NCBI GenBank assembly: GCA_029776205.1
Contig: JAKOTQ010000089.1
Coordinates: forward strand, 19,523-83,522
DNA from: Bacillota bacterium
GTDB taxonomy: Bacteria; Bacillota; UBA4882; UBA8346
Length of the DNA stretch: 64,000 nucleotides
Direction of reading: 5' to 3'
Notes under the pieces: generated by a model
Databases searched by the model: none
The model's input: the letters and a program-made list of their open reading frames with translations, nothing else
What the model was told of the DNA's origin: nothing
Shown: positions 52,211 to 61,839 of the stretch, in pieces
How the letters are laid out: each line of letters starts with the position of its first letter
Position numbering within the stretch: the first letter of the stretch is position 1
Made by a program: the position numbers and the translations under genes

Positions 52211-53341
52211 TTATGACACGGTCAACACGAAGTTATCCCGATGGACGACTTCATCTGCATTTTTAAATCCTAATATCTTTTCGATCTCCGAAGTCTTTTT
52301 TCCGATGATCTGAGATAACTGCTCACGATTATAATTGGTAAACCCTCGGCCGATCTCCGTACCATCAATACTCAGGATCCGGACCAAATCCCCTTCTTCG
52401 AAATTGCCGGAAATCCGAATGATTCCCGAAGGCAGCAGGCTTTTTCCATCTGTCGTCATGGCTCGTTCCGCACCCCGGTCAATCACCAGTTCTCCGCCAA
52501 TTTGGGGCCCGTACGCGATCCAACGTTTCCTGTGATTGACCACCGAATGTTTGCTCAAAAAAACGGTGCCCACAGGCTTCCCTTCAAACAACTGCTGTAA
52601 TTTCGAAGGATCCTTGCCGTTCATCAGTACCATCATAGCTCCGGCAGACGTGGCCATTTGGGCCGCATTCAACTTGGTAATCATACCGCCGGTACCGAAA
52701 GACGAACCGGCTCCTCCGGCCATTTGGCGGATCTCCGGAGTGATCTCGGGAACACAGGGTATAAGCTCCGCATCGGGATTTTGTTTCGGATCACTGGTGT
52801 ATAATCCGTCAATATCGGAAAGCAACACCAACAGTTCTCCGTCGATCAATCCGGTCACCAACGCTGACAAAGCATCGTTCTCCCCGATCTTTAATTCTTC
52901 CGTCGCCACCGTATCATTCTCATTAATGATGGGAATTACCTGATAGTTCAATAAGGCCAATAATGTATTTCGCGCATTGAGATAACGTTGGCGTTCACTA
53001 ACATCGCTTCGGGTCAATAATACTTGAGCAACCACCTGGCCGTATTCTGCAAAAAGCTTTTCATAAATCTGCATCAACAGTCCCTGGCCGATGGCTGCCA
53101 ACGCTTGCCGCTCCACAATGGAAGCCGGACGCTTCGTCAATCCCAATCGTCCCATACCGGCGCCGACTGCACCGGAGGTGACCAAAACCACTTCTTTCCC
53201 TTGATTACGAAGATCCGACAATTGCCGGACCAGTTGCTCCAAACGGTTGAAATTGAGTTTTCCGGTAGAGTGGGTTAAGGTAGAGGTTCCTACCTTTACC
53301 ACAATCCGTTGAATCTTTTGGATTTCCTTCAGGTACTCCAT
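52211..53341 (-). CDS. proB: Glutamate 5-kinase
   Basis: 376 residues. Amino-acid-kinase domain (RIVVKVGTSTLTH, VTSGAVGAGMGRLGL, INENDTVATEELKIGENDAL, GGMITKLNAAQMATSAG) and a C-terminal PUA domain (about 280-360). It makes gamma-glutamyl phosphate, the first step of proline synthesis. proA, usually next to it, is not in the window. Confidence 0.96.
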   Translation of the reverse strand: MEYLKEIQKIQRIVVKVGTSTLTHSTGKLNFNRLEQLVRQLSDLRNQGKEVVLVTSGAVGAGMGRLGLTKRPASIVERQALAAIGQGLLMQIYEKLFAEYGQVVAQVLLTRSDVSERQRYLNARNTLLALLNYQVIPIINENDTVATEELKIGENDALSALVTGLIDGELLVLLSDIDGLYTSDPKQNPDAELIPCVPEITPEIRQMAGGAGSSFGTGGMITKLNAAQMATSAGAMMVLMNGKDPSKLQQLFEGKPVGTVFLSKHSVVNHRKRWIAYGPQIGGELVIDRGAERAMTTDGKSLLPSGIIRISGNFEEGDLVRILSIDGTEIGRGFTNYNREQLSQIIGKKTSEIEKILGFKNADEVVHRDNFVLTVS

Positions 53342-53342
53342 G

Positions 53343-53648
53343 TTAGTCCTCCGCAGGCCAATTCAGTTTACTGGCTTTTCCCGCTTCGGGTCTCCGGTAA
53401 AGCAACATGTTATTCCCGACCACCAAGACCACGTCAGCCGAGGTTCTTTTCGCTAAAGTATCCGCTACTTTGCGGGGATCATTATCCGTATGCGGCAAAA
53501 CCCGGCATTTAACCAATTCCCTTGCAGTCAATGCCTGATCCAACTGCTCCACCACATTGTCATTAATCCCGCCTTTGCCCACGATGACGATAGGCGACAA
53601 TTCATTACCGATTCGCCGCAAAAAATTTCGTTCTTTATTTGTCAACAT
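53343..53648 (-). CDS. yhbY: YhbY-type RNA-binding protein (CRM domain)
   Basis: 101 residues from the ATG at 53648, after GAGGTAAAAAA. CRM fold: LTNKERNFLRRIGNELSPIV, IVGKGGINDNVVEQLDQAL and RVLPHTDNDPRK. Binds the pre-50S ribosome. It ends one base before proB begins. Confidence 0.93.
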   Translation of the reverse strand: MLTNKERNFLRRIGNELSPIVIVGKGGINDNVVEQLDQALTARELVKCRVLPHTDNDPRKVADTLAKRTSADVVLVVGNNMLLYRRPEAGKASKLNWPAED

Positions 53649-53740
53649 TTTTTTACCTCTTTTCTTTGACGTCCTTTTAGTTCCTTCCGGCAAGCATGTT
53701 TAAGTCTATCCATCATTATAGCATAACTCATAATTTTCAT

Positions 53741-53770
53741 AAAAAAAGCGAAGCGGAAAACTTCACTTTT
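53741..53770 (-). terminator. Intrinsic terminator after obg
   Basis: A GCGAAG / CTTCAC stem with mismatches around GCGGAAAA, followed by seven T on the minus strand. It lies between obg and yhbY. Confidence 0.6.
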
Positions 53771-53781
53771 CTTAAATAACA

Positions 53782-55053
53782 TTAATCCTCACTGTAATAA
53801 ATAAATTCATAATCGCCCAAACGGACCGAATCCCCTTCCTGAATGCCCGCATTTTCCAAAGCTTCGTAAACCTTCCACCGTTTTAACAAGCGATGAAGGC
53901 TCTTCATGGATTCATCATTTTCCGGATCAAACCGTTGGACTCGTTTCAATAAGGATTCATTCTTAACGACATACACATCATCTTCACGCTCAATCACAAT
54001 TTCCTGATCTTGTTGTGAGAGGCTTTTTTCCATAGGTTCAACTTCAAAACGCTGAATTTCCACAGGAATTTCCTTTAATACTTCAATAATCCGATCCAGG
54101 AGCTGATCTATGCCTTTGCCGGTCGCCGCAGAGATGGTGAATATCGGAACTCCCTGAACCTTCTCACGGAATTCTGCTGCGAGCTTTTCAGAATCTGGCA
54201 TGTCACATTTATTTAAGGCGATGATTTGAACCTTTTCAGCCAGTCCCGGATTATATTCTTTCAATTCCTGGTTGATTTTCAGATAATCATCATAAGGTTC
54301 CCGGCCGGAAAAGCCCGAAATATCGATCAGATGAACCAAAACCCGGGTCCTTTCTACATGGCGTAAAAACTGCAAACCCAATCCGACACCGAGATGGGCT
54401 CCTTCGATCAATCCCGGAATATCCACAGCCACAAAGCTTTGGTCTTTATAATCCACCACCCCGAGATTGGGTTCAAGAGTGGTGAAGGGATAATCCGCAA
54501 TTTTGGGACGGGCTGCAGAAATCCTGGATATTAGCGTGGATTTACCCACATTAGGATATCCGATCAATCCCACATCAGCCAAAAGCTTTAGTTCCAATAC
54601 GACCCACAACTCCGAGCCGAGTTCTCCTTTTTCGGCAAATCGCGGGGCTTGACGGGTAGGCGTCGCAAAATGGCTGTTTCCCCGTCCACCCCGGCCTCCT
54701 TTTAATAGAACCATTTCGGTGACAGGCTCGGTCAGATCTGCAAGAATTCGCCCAGTCTCCGCATCCTTGACAATGGTGCCGGATGGAACTTTAATAATCA
54801 GATCTTCACCGTTACGTCCGAAACGGTTGGCACCTTCACCCGGCTTTCCATTTTCCGCTTTAAAATGACGCTGATAACGAAAATGGCTTAACGTGGTCAA
54901 ATCCGGGCTAACTTGAAAAATAATATGGCCGCCGCGGCCACCGTCACCACCATCCGGGCCGCCCCTGGGGACATATTTTTCCCGTCTGAAACTGACGGCA
55001 CCCGAACCGCCGTCACCGGACTTTATATAAATTTTTGCATAATCCAAAAACAA
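53782..55053 (-). CDS. obg: Obg GTPase (ribosome assembly, CgtA)
   Basis: 423 residues from the TTG at 55053, 8 bases after GAGG; this gives the family-like start FLDYAKIYIKSGDGG. Glycine-rich Obg fold (1-about 155), GTPase domain with GYPNVGKSTLISRI (about 165), DIPGLIEGAHLGVGLG and NKCDMPDSE, and a C-terminal OCT domain (about 345-420). It acts in 50S ribosome assembly and the stringent response. Confidence 0.96.
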   Translation of the reverse strand: MFLDYAKIYIKSGDGGSGAVSFRREKYVPRGGPDGGDGGRGGHIIFQVSPDLTTLSHFRYQRHFKAENGKPGEGANRFGRNGEDLIIKVPSGTIVKDAETGRILADLTEPVTEMVLLKGGRGGRGNSHFATPTRQAPRFAEKGELGSELWVVLELKLLADVGLIGYPNVGKSTLISRISAARPKIADYPFTTLEPNLGVVDYKDQSFVAVDIPGLIEGAHLGVGLGLQFLRHVERTRVLVHLIDISGFSGREPYDDYLKINQELKEYNPGLAEKVQIIALNKCDMPDSEKLAAEFREKVQGVPIFTISAATGKGIDQLLDRIIEVLKEIPVEIQRFEVEPMEKSLSQQDQEIVIEREDDVYVVKNESLLKRVQRFDPENDESMKSLHRLLKRWKVYEALENAGIQEGDSVRLGDYEFIYYSED

Positions 55054-55211
55054 ACCTGACACCTCATTTATTATAATTGTGCAAGTTACCGTCTGAAAAT
55101 TTCCGGTTGAACGAGACTTGGATAAAATATCGATAATATTATGAATATATCATCTCTTAAGGGAAAAACGCAACCTTTCCATGGAATTTCTTCTTTCTTT
55201 CGAACCAATGG

Positions 55212-56171
55212 TTACCATTGGATTAACGCTCCGCCCCAACTTAAACCGGCACCAAAACCGACCATAAGAATCAAATCCCCTTTTTGGAAACGACCCCAAA
55301 CCTCATGCAGGGCAAGCCCGATAGAAGCTGAGGATGTATTTCCATACCGGTCCACATTGGCGATAACCTCGGTTCCTGCTGAAGCTATTTCTTTAGCTGC
55401 TGCGTCAATGATCCGTATATTAGCCTGATGGGGAATCAAATACTTGATCTGTTCCGGCCGGACCCCGGCCTTTTCCGGAATGGTTTCGTACAACTCTTTG
55501 ATTTTGCTAACGGCAAAACGAAACACTGATTTACCGTTTTGCCGGAAATAATAATCGCCAGGTTGGTTATTGAGCAAATGCCGTACACCGCCAATGACCA
55601 CCTCTTCAGACATATTCGGATTGGCACCGAGCTCCGTGGCTAAAATCACATGTTCCGGATTATCGTTAGTAAGCATCAACGCCGCAGCGCCATCGCCAAA
55701 TAAAATACAGGTTGAACGGTCATTGTAATCCAAAAAACGGGATACCTGTTCACCGGCAGTGACCAAACCATATTTTATTTCTCTGGTCTTTAAGAAACTC
55801 TCTGCAGTGGCCAGTCCATACATCAAACCGGAGCAAGCTGCGTTTAAATCAAAACAGAAGGCTTGATTAGCTTGGAGTTCACGGGCTACTTCGAAAGCTT
55901 GTGCCGGGCTGACCCTATCCGGCGACAATGTGGAACTGATGACAAAATCGATCTGCTCCGGAGCGATCCCTGACTGTTTTCGAGCAATTTCTGCAGCTTC
56001 AACCACATAACCCAGGATCCCCTCATCCTTCTCCAAAACCCGGCGTTCTCGAATGCCAGTCCGGGTGACGATCCATTCATCGCTGGTATCAACCATCCTC
56101 TCCAAATCAAAATTGGACAATACTTTTTTCGGCGCCGCGGCACCAATTCCACAAATTCCGACTTGTTTCAC
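55212..56171 (-). CDS. fabH: 3-oxoacyl-ACP synthase III
   Basis: 319 residues, GTG start sharing one base with the fapR stop (TAGTG). Cys in FDLNAACSGLMYGLATA, His in IKYLIPHQANIRIID and Asn in VDRYGNTSSASIGLAL form the catalytic triad; TSDEWIVTRTGIRERRV is typical of FabH. It starts fatty-acid chains from acetyl- or branched acyl-CoA. plsX, fabD and fabG, the usual neighbours, are not here. Confidence 0.95.
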   Translation of the reverse strand: MKQVGICGIGAAAPKKVLSNFDLERMVDTSDEWIVTRTGIRERRVLEKDEGILGYVVEAAEIARKQSGIAPEQIDFVISSTLSPDRVSPAQAFEVARELQANQAFCFDLNAACSGLMYGLATAESFLKTREIKYGLVTAGEQVSRFLDYNDRSTCILFGDGAAALMLTNDNPEHVILATELGANPNMSEEVVIGGVRHLLNNQPGDYYFRQNGKSVFRFAVSKIKELYETIPEKAGVRPEQIKYLIPHQANIRIIDAAAKEIASAGTEVIANVDRYGNTSSASIGLALHEVWGRFQKGDLILMVGFGAGLSWGGALIQW

Positions 56172-56797
56172 TAAAAACCCTCCTCTTGTTCAGCATCCTT
56201 CAACAGTTTTAAATAACTGGCCGTTTCCAAATTCATTCCATAAATGATGAACGTGCCGGTGAAAACGATCTCTTCTTTGGAACGTACCACCACTTCAATC
56301 AGAAAACGATGGCCTTTTTTCTCTATGACTTGTGCCTTAGCGATGAGCCGCTCTCCTGTTCGTACCGTCCGTAAATAATGGACTTCAGCTTTTCCTGTCA
56401 AAGCCACCGGCAGATTGACCACTGCGTTGGCCAATGAATTGGCCTGGCCAAAAATAATATGACCACGGATAATATCGCATTTAGCAAGACACATAGTGCG
56501 ATCCGTTTCTAATAGAGATAATCCCCGTTTACCCGGTTCGATTTCGATCACTTCACCGACAATCTCCCGGTTCTCCAGAGAATGGGATTCGCCAAAGTAA
56601 TGGGCTGCCATCTCCTTGGTACGCTTGCGCACCTCAGGAATGGACAACTCCAAGCGATCTAAGCGAATGGTTGGAACGCTAACATTGAAGATTTCTGCCA
56701 GTTCTTCATCGGTAATAAATGGATTTGCAGCAATCGCCTCTTGGAGACGGCGGTGCCGTTCCGCTTTATTCATTACGTTCTTTTTCATTGTTATCAC
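56171..56797 (-). CDS. fapR: Fatty-acid biosynthesis repressor FapR
   Basis: 208 residues. HTH at the start (RHRRLQEAIAANPFITDEEL, FNVSVPTIRLDRLELSIPEV), then a hotdog acyl-CoA-like binding domain (about 75-195: HIIFGQANSLANAVVNLPVA, GERLIAKAQVIEKKGHRF). In Bacillus it represses fatty-acid genes until malonyl-CoA binds. It is translationally coupled to fabH. No clear FapR operator was found upstream. Confidence 0.94.
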   Translation of the reverse strand: MITMKKNVMNKAERHRRLQEAIAANPFITDEELAEIFNVSVPTIRLDRLELSIPEVRKRTKEMAAHYFGESHSLENREIVGEVIEIEPGKRGLSLLETDRTMCLAKCDIIRGHIIFGQANSLANAVVNLPVALTGKAEVHYLRTVRTGERLIAKAQVIEKKGHRFLIEVVVRSKEEIVFTGTFIIYGMNLETASYLKLLKDAEQEEGF

Positions 56798-56882
56798 TTA
56801 TTATTATGATTTATTATTATTACATGGTCATAATTATACCGATAATTTCCCTCCATAGCAATATCATTTTTAAACAAGAAAA

Positions 56883-56914
56883 GGGAAGCTGTACGCATAG
56901 CTATACAGCTTCCC
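56883..56914 (-). terminator. Intrinsic terminator after glnN
   Basis: Eleven-base arms GGGAAGCTGTA and TACAGCTTCCC around a 10-base loop, with TTTTCTTGTTT on the minus strand, 49 bases after the glnN stop. Confidence 0.9.
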
Positions 56915-56962
56915 ATATTTTGACCTTTTCAAATAACCTCTATCCGATGGACTAATCCGATA

Positions 56963-59065
56963 TTACACATTGAACAGAATATCCGCATAGGTCGGAATCG
57001 GCCAATATTCCTCGGAGACAATGGTTTCCAACTGATCTGCTACTGCGCGCAAATCTTTCATGGCCGAGAAGACCACGTCCCGATAATATTCAGCATGGGC
57101 CAAGGTTGATTCTCCAGCTTCTTCCGCATTCTCTAATGCTTTTTCCAACATCTCAATAGCCTTGCTCAGTCCATTGAGGCCTTCGGTCAACTGGCCTAAG
57201 AGTTTCTCCTGAGCCGTAACTTTCACATCGGATACCGCTTTAATTGCACTGATGGAACCTGCAACCACGCTGCTGTACTCGATAACTGCCGGCAAAATTT
57301 GCCGTTTTGCCATATCCAGCATGGTCAGAGCCTCGATATTAATGGTCTTAATATAATTCTCCAGGTGGATCTCATACCGGGCATGGATTTCAACAGGGGT
57401 TAACACCTGATGTTTTTCAAACAGCTTAACGTTCTTTTCAGCGACCAGTGCTTGAATCGCAGCGACAGTCGATGAAATATTGGGAAGGCCCCGTTTTTCC
57501 GCTTCAGCTACCCATTCTGCAGAATAGTTGTTGCCGTTGAAGATAATCCGTTTATGATTCTTAATAACTTCCTTAATATATTTCTGTACTTCTTCGTCAA
57601 CGTTCGAAGCTTTTTCGAGTCTATCGGCAACCCGGGATAAAGTTTCAGCAACGATCGTATTTAATACGGTATTCGGGCCGGCAATCGACGCAGAAGACGG
57701 AACCATCCGGAATTCAAACTTATTTCCGGTGAAAGCAAAGGGCGAAGTCCGGTTCCGGTCGGTCGTATCCTTCGGCAATGGTGGCAACGTGGTCACACCG
57801 ATCTTCAACTCGCCGCCGGTCTTGGAAGATTTGGCGCCACCGTTTTCAAGTTGTTCCAAAATATCGGTCAACTGTTCACCCAAGAAAATGGAGATAATGG
57901 CCGGTGGTGCTTCATTGGCGCCTAACCGGTGATCATTGCCCGGGTTAGCTGCTGACATCCGCAACAAATCAGCATATTCATCCACAGCTTCGATGACTGC
58001 CGCCAAGAAAAGTAAGAACTGTTCATTTTCATGAGGCGTATGTCCCGGTTCCAAAAGATTTTGGCCGTCATCAGTGCTCATGGACCAGTTATTATGCTTT
58101 CCGGAACCGTTAACCCCGGCAAAGGGTTTTTCGTGCAACAAACAGACCAATCCATGACGCAGGGCAACTTTACGTAAGGTTTCCATCACCAGTTGGTTAT
58201 GGTCTGTTGCAATATTGGTGGTATTGTAAATCGTCGCAATTTCATGCTGGGCCGGAGCAACTTCATTATGTTTAGTCTTGGCTGTTACGCCCAGTTTCCA
58301 CAGTTCCCGATCAACTTCCTGCATAAATTTGGAGATCCGCTCTTTTAAATTTCCAAAATAATGATCCTCTAACTCCTGTCCTTTCGGAGGTTTTGCACCA
58401 AACAGAGTCCGTCCGGTCATGATCAGATCTTTTCTCTGATCATACATGGTTTTATCGATCAAGAAATATTCCTGTTCAGGACCAACCGTAGTGGTCACAC
58501 GGGTTGCAGTAGTATTCCCCAAAAGTCTTAAAACCCGAACCGCTTGTTTCGAAAGAGCTTCCATGGACCGAAGTAACGGTGTCTTTTTATCCAACGCTTC
58601 TCCGGTATAAGAGCAGAACGCCGTCGGTATATACAAGGAATTATCCTTTACAAACACCGGTGAAGTACAATCCCATACCGTATATCCCCGGGCTTCAAAG
58701 GTAGCACGGAGTCCTCCCGACGGGAATGAGGAAGCATCCGGTTCTCCCTTAATCAATTCTTTACCCGAAAATTCCAAAATCACTTTTTCATTACCGATGG
58801 GAGAAATAAAGGCATCATGTTTTTCAGCCGTTACACCGGTCATCGGCTGGAACCAGTGGGTAAAATGAGTCGCACCTTTCTCAATGGCCCAATCTTTCAT
58901 CGCATTGGCCACCACATCAGCGATACTCGGATCCAATGGTAACCCATTATCGATGGTTTTGCGAAGTGCTTTATAAATATTTTTGGGCAACCGTTCCCTC
59001 ATTACCGCATCGCTAAACACATTCTCACCAAACAAGGTATCTACAGTATTTGGAGTTTCCATCAT
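56963..59065 (-). CDS. glnN: Glutamine synthetase type III
   Basis: 700 residues, ATG 7 bases after AAAGGAGG. Features of the GSIII family: [20 protein letters not shown] near residue 80, [11 protein letters not shown] near residue 205, [13 protein letters not shown] and [18 protein letters not shown] near residue 320, and [15 protein letters not shown] near residue 445. It makes glutamine from glutamate and ammonia. This long dodecameric type is typical of Bacteroidota, cyanobacteria and Clostridia. No clear GlnR or TnrA site was found upstream. Confidence 0.96.
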   Translation of the reverse strand: MMETPNTVDTLFGENVFSDAVMRERLPKNIYKALRKTIDNGLPLDPSIADVVANAMKDWAIEKGATHFTHWFQPMTGVTAEKHDAFISPIGNEKVILEFSGKELIKGEPDASSFPSGGLRATFEARGYTVWDCTSPVFVKDNSLYIPTAFCSYTGEALDKKTPLLRSMEALSKQAVRVLRLLGNTTATRVTTTVGPEQEYFLIDKTMYDQRKDLIMTGRTLFGAKPPKGQELEDHYFGNLKERISKFMQEVDRELWKLGVTAKTKHNEVAPAQHEIATIYNTTNIATDHNQLVMETLRKVALRHGLVCLLHEKPFAGVNGSGKHNNWSMSTDDGQNLLEPGHTPHENEQFLLFLAAVIEAVDEYADLLRMSAANPGNDHRLGANEAPPAIISIFLGEQLTDILEQLENGGAKSSKTGGELKIGVTTLPPLPKDTTDRNRTSPFAFTGNKFEFRMVPSSASIAGPNTVLNTIVAETLSRVADRLEKASNVDEEVQKYIKEVIKNHKRIIFNGNNYSAEWVAEAEKRGLPNISSTVAAIQALVAEKNVKLFEKHQVLTPVEIHARYEIHLENYIKTINIEALTMLDMAKRQILPAVIEYSSVVAGSISAIKAVSDVKVTAQEKLLGQLTEGLNGLSKAIEMLEKALENAEEAGESTLAHAEYYRDVVFSAMKDLRAVADQLETIVSEEYWPIPTYADILFNV

Positions 59066-59311
59066 AAAACCGCCTCCTTTGATGTTAGGTTTTTGTTATT
59101 TATATAAAAGAATATCACTTTGTGTTAACTTTTTCAAGCTTTTTTCTCTTTTGTTAACTAATATATTACACTATCATTCTTAATATGTTACATAAACTTG
59201 CTATAGGTATGTCCAATAATTTTGTTAACGAAAATAGCAGGGTTTTAATGGAAAATATCGAAAAATTAAGGTGTTTGGAGGTTATTCGTATATAAGAAGG
59301 AGGGGATTTTC

Positions 59312-60193
59312 ACGGAACCTGTCATCTATTGCAACAATCTTCAAAAAAATTACGGCCGAAAGAAGGTATTGAAAGGAATTAATTTAGAAGTCCCGCGAGG
59401 CTCTGTCTTTGGTTTACTGGGTACGAATGGGGCTGGAAAAACCACCTTGATCCGGACGCTCCTTGGATTGATCCCGGCTTCTGGAGGCGAAGTGCGGGTT
59501 CTTGGTGAAGAACCTTATCAAATTGGGCCTACCCTCCGGCAGCGTATTGGGTATGTTTCCGAAGAGCAAGGGCTTTACGGATGGATGACCATTGTTGAAA
59601 TGATCCGTTTTTGCCGTTCCCTCTATCCCACCTGGGATGATCAATTGGTTCAAAACTTTTTACAACGATTTAAGATGAATCCAGCTCAAAAAATCAGAAA
59701 CCTATCCAAAGGTCAATGTACTAAATTAGCATTAATCCTTGCTTTAGCGCCGAAACCTGATCTTTTAGTGTTGGATGAACCGATGAGCGGCTTAGATCCT
59801 TTGGCTCAACATGAATTTTTACAAGTTATTTCCAAAGACGTGGTTCCTGAAGGCCGCACTGTCTTTTTCTCGACCCATAACATCGCTGATGTAGAAGCTG
59901 TTGCTCATTACGTCGCCATCGAATACAATGGCCGGATCCAAATCAGCGGCTCCATTCCTGAGGTATGCCAACAGGTGGCCAAATACCGGATTTCCAGCAG
60001 CCATCTGGAAGAACTTAAGCCATTCATCCATTGTGTAACTCTCGAACAAGATGATAAATGGGCTACCATCTTGACCTCGCGTCATTCCCACGAAGAGGCG
60101 GCAGTAACCCTGGAGAATCCTGAAACTTCGCCGCTTCCCGTCAGTTTAAAAGAGGCTTTCCTCTTTTTCTGTTCAGGAGGGGATGAGCAATGA
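59312..60193 (+). CDS. ABC transporter ATP-binding protein with apparently non-standard start codon
   Basis: Coding similarity begins before the first ATG/GTG/TTG in frame (TTG at 59369): the residues EPVIYCNNLQKNYGRKKVL belong to the conserved first strand and A-loop Tyr. The only codon at a good distance (8 bases) from the GGAGG at 59299-59303 is ACG at 59312, giving 293 residues. Walker A is GTNGAGKTTLIRTLL, Q-loop GYVSEEQGLYGWMT, signature LSKGQCTKLALILAL, Walker B LLVLDEPMSGLDP and switch His FSTHNIAD. This is the exporter/ABC-2 type. It overlaps the next gene by 4 bases (ATGA). Confidence 0.85.
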   Translation, partial: TEPVIYCNNLQKNYGRKKVLKGINLEVPRGSVFGLLGTNGAGKTTLIRTLLGLIPASGGEVRVLGEEPYQIGPTLRQRIGYVSEEQGLYGWMTIVEMIRFCRSLYPTWDDQLVQNFLQRFKMNPAQKIRNLSKGQCTKLALILALAPKPDLLVLDEPMSGLDPLAQHEFLQVISKDVVPEGRTVFFSTHNIADVEAVAHYVAIEYNGRIQISGSIPEVCQQVAKYRISSSHLEELKPFIHCVTLEQDDKWATILTSRHSHEEAAVTLENPETSPLPVSLKEAFLFFCSGGDEQ

Positions 60194-61839
60194 TGGGCTT
60201 AGCTTTAGCAAAAAAAGAATTGAAGCAGAATGCTCTCCTCTATCTTTTGCCTTATCTATGTGGCTTATTCTTGATCATTTTGAATTGGCGCCACCAAATT
60301 CCGTTAACCAAAGAATGGCAAAACCTTCTGGCTGTAATTCTTCCCATAACCATCGCCGGAGCTTTCGGTCTTCAATCATTCGATCTTGAGGAAAACGGCC
60401 AGACAAGAGACTTCCTGTTAACTAGGCCTTTCACAGCAGAGCAGGTCATTAAAGTTAAGTATATTACCGGTCTGGTAGTCCTGTTACCCATTGCCTTTCT
60501 TTGGTGTATTCTGTTCTTACCTGACTCTCTAAAGCTTCCGACCTTAACGGACTGGAGTAGTTTCTGGTGGTTAACCTTATTTCTCTTGATCATCACCATA
60601 TATACTCAGTCCTTTACAGCAGCCATATTTGTCCGAGGTCCTCTGAAAATAATGGCTGCTATTGGTGGTACCTTCTTCATGAGCATCTGGTTTTTTTATA
60701 GCTGGTTTGAAGGCATCACTGTTTTTTATTGGTTCGAATTATTTCACTACCCGATAATTTGCTGGATTATGTTAGCGATTTTTACTGCTGGTCTCGTTTT
60801 ATTCCAAATCATAGTCGCTCTTAATGCTGCACACTGGAATATAGCCCAACTTCCAGCTGTTTCTTTTAAAAAGAAATTATGCGTTTATCTCCTCGTGTTT
60901 TTATTCATCCCAGTTCTTTTAGGGACATCTACAGCATGCCGTCAACCAGCCATCAAACCCTTTAGTCAATTGTTTAAAGCAGCATTTACCTCCCAACCAT
61001 GGTTTATTACATTAGAAGGAGAAAAGCAACCTGCCGGCCATCGTTATGCTTTCATTGATACAACTGGAAAATTGGCTTTAGGCCAATTAAACCAAATGCC
61101 ACAGGTGGTATATAGCAGTTCTAATTCCTCTCAGCCGCTATCGAATCTCAACTGGTCTCCGAACGGCCAAAAAATTCTTTTTCGTGAGGGAGAGTATCTC
61201 AAGGTTTACGATCTCAACTCTGGTACTGTCCAATCTGTAACCGAAGGAGACATCGGTCTCTGGTCTGCCGATAGCAACCGGCTGATCACAGCTAAAATTG
61301 TAAAAAGTGAACCCCAAATTTCTGACTGGGGTTCCTTCAATCAAACCGTTTATCAACTATCTTTAGTTAACCTGGATGATGGTTCGGTTCAATCCTTCCA
61401 TCAATTGACTTCTTCCGGTTCATCATTAGCTTGGGATTCATTAGCCAACCGTCTCTTGGCAGTCGATATTTCTGGATATCTGGTTTCCATCAGTCTAAAT
61501 GACTTCACCGTTTCTTACATTCCCATTTATCAAAGTGAAACGAAAGAACCGATTGTTTATAGTAAATTTGAATATACCGGTTCCGGCCATAATCAGTTTT
61601 ACGTAACGGTCTTCTCCATGGATGTGGAAAATCCCAATGCTTTACGCCAAAAGCAATATAACATCCGCAGTTTCTTGTTTGATGCTGATTCTGATAGCTT
61701 CACACCACTATTTAAGTTATCCGGTGTCCAGTATCAGGATATCATCCTTACCCATAAGCCTGGTCAATTACTGGTTCGCTCGAACGACTTGGGCATCTAT
61801 CAAAAAATCACCATTCCGCAGGAGGCTGGTGCCAAATGA
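60190..61839 (+). CDS. ABC-2-type permease fused to an outer propeller-like domain (1)
   Basis: 549 residues, overlapping the ATPase gene by ATGA and the next gene by ATGA. About seven membrane helices in residues 10-255, the loop DFLLTRPFTAEQVIKVKY being typical of ABC-2 permeases. After the last helix (LLVFLFIPVLLGTSTACR) come about 290 outer residues with TolB/WD-like repeats: NLNWSPNGQKILFREGEYLK, VYDLNSGTVQSV, GLWSADSNRLITAK and LAWDSLANRLLAVD. An odd number of helices would place this domain outside the cell. Substrate unknown. Confidence 0.8.
   Translation: MMGLALAKKELKQNALLYLLPYLCGLFLIILNWRHQIPLTKEWQNLLAVILPITIAGAFGLQSFDLEENGQTRDFLLTRPFTAEQVIKVKYITGLVVLLPIAFLWCILFLPDSLKLPTLTDWSSFWWLTLFLLIITIYTQSFTAAIFVRGPLKIMAAIGGTFFMSIWFFYSWFEGITVFYWFELFHYPIICWIMLAIFTAGLVLFQIIVALNAAHWNIAQLPAVSFKKKLCVYLLVFLFIPVLLGTSTACRQPAIKPFSQLFKAAFTSQPWFITLEGEKQPAGHRYAFIDTTGKLALGQLNQMPQVVYSSSNSSQPLSNLNWSPNGQKILFREGEYLKVYDLNSGTVQSVTEGDIGLWSADSNRLITAKIVKSEPQISDWGSFNQTVYQLSLVNLDDGSVQSFHQLTSSGSSLAWDSLANRLLAVDISGYLVSISLNDFTVSYIPIYQSETKEPIVYSKFEYTGSGHNQFYVTVFSMDVENPNALRQKQYNIRSFLFDADSDSFTPLFKLSGVQYQDIILTHKPGQLLVRSNDLGIYQKITIPQEAGAK

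Noticed and set aside
56798..56882. Expected FapR operator upstream of fapR
   Set aside because: The region is AT-rich, but no inverted repeat of the FapR type was found.
59100..59180. Possible GlnR/TnrA site upstream of glnN
   Set aside because: TGTAA and TAACA half-sites are present, but their spacing is 9 rather than 7 bases.
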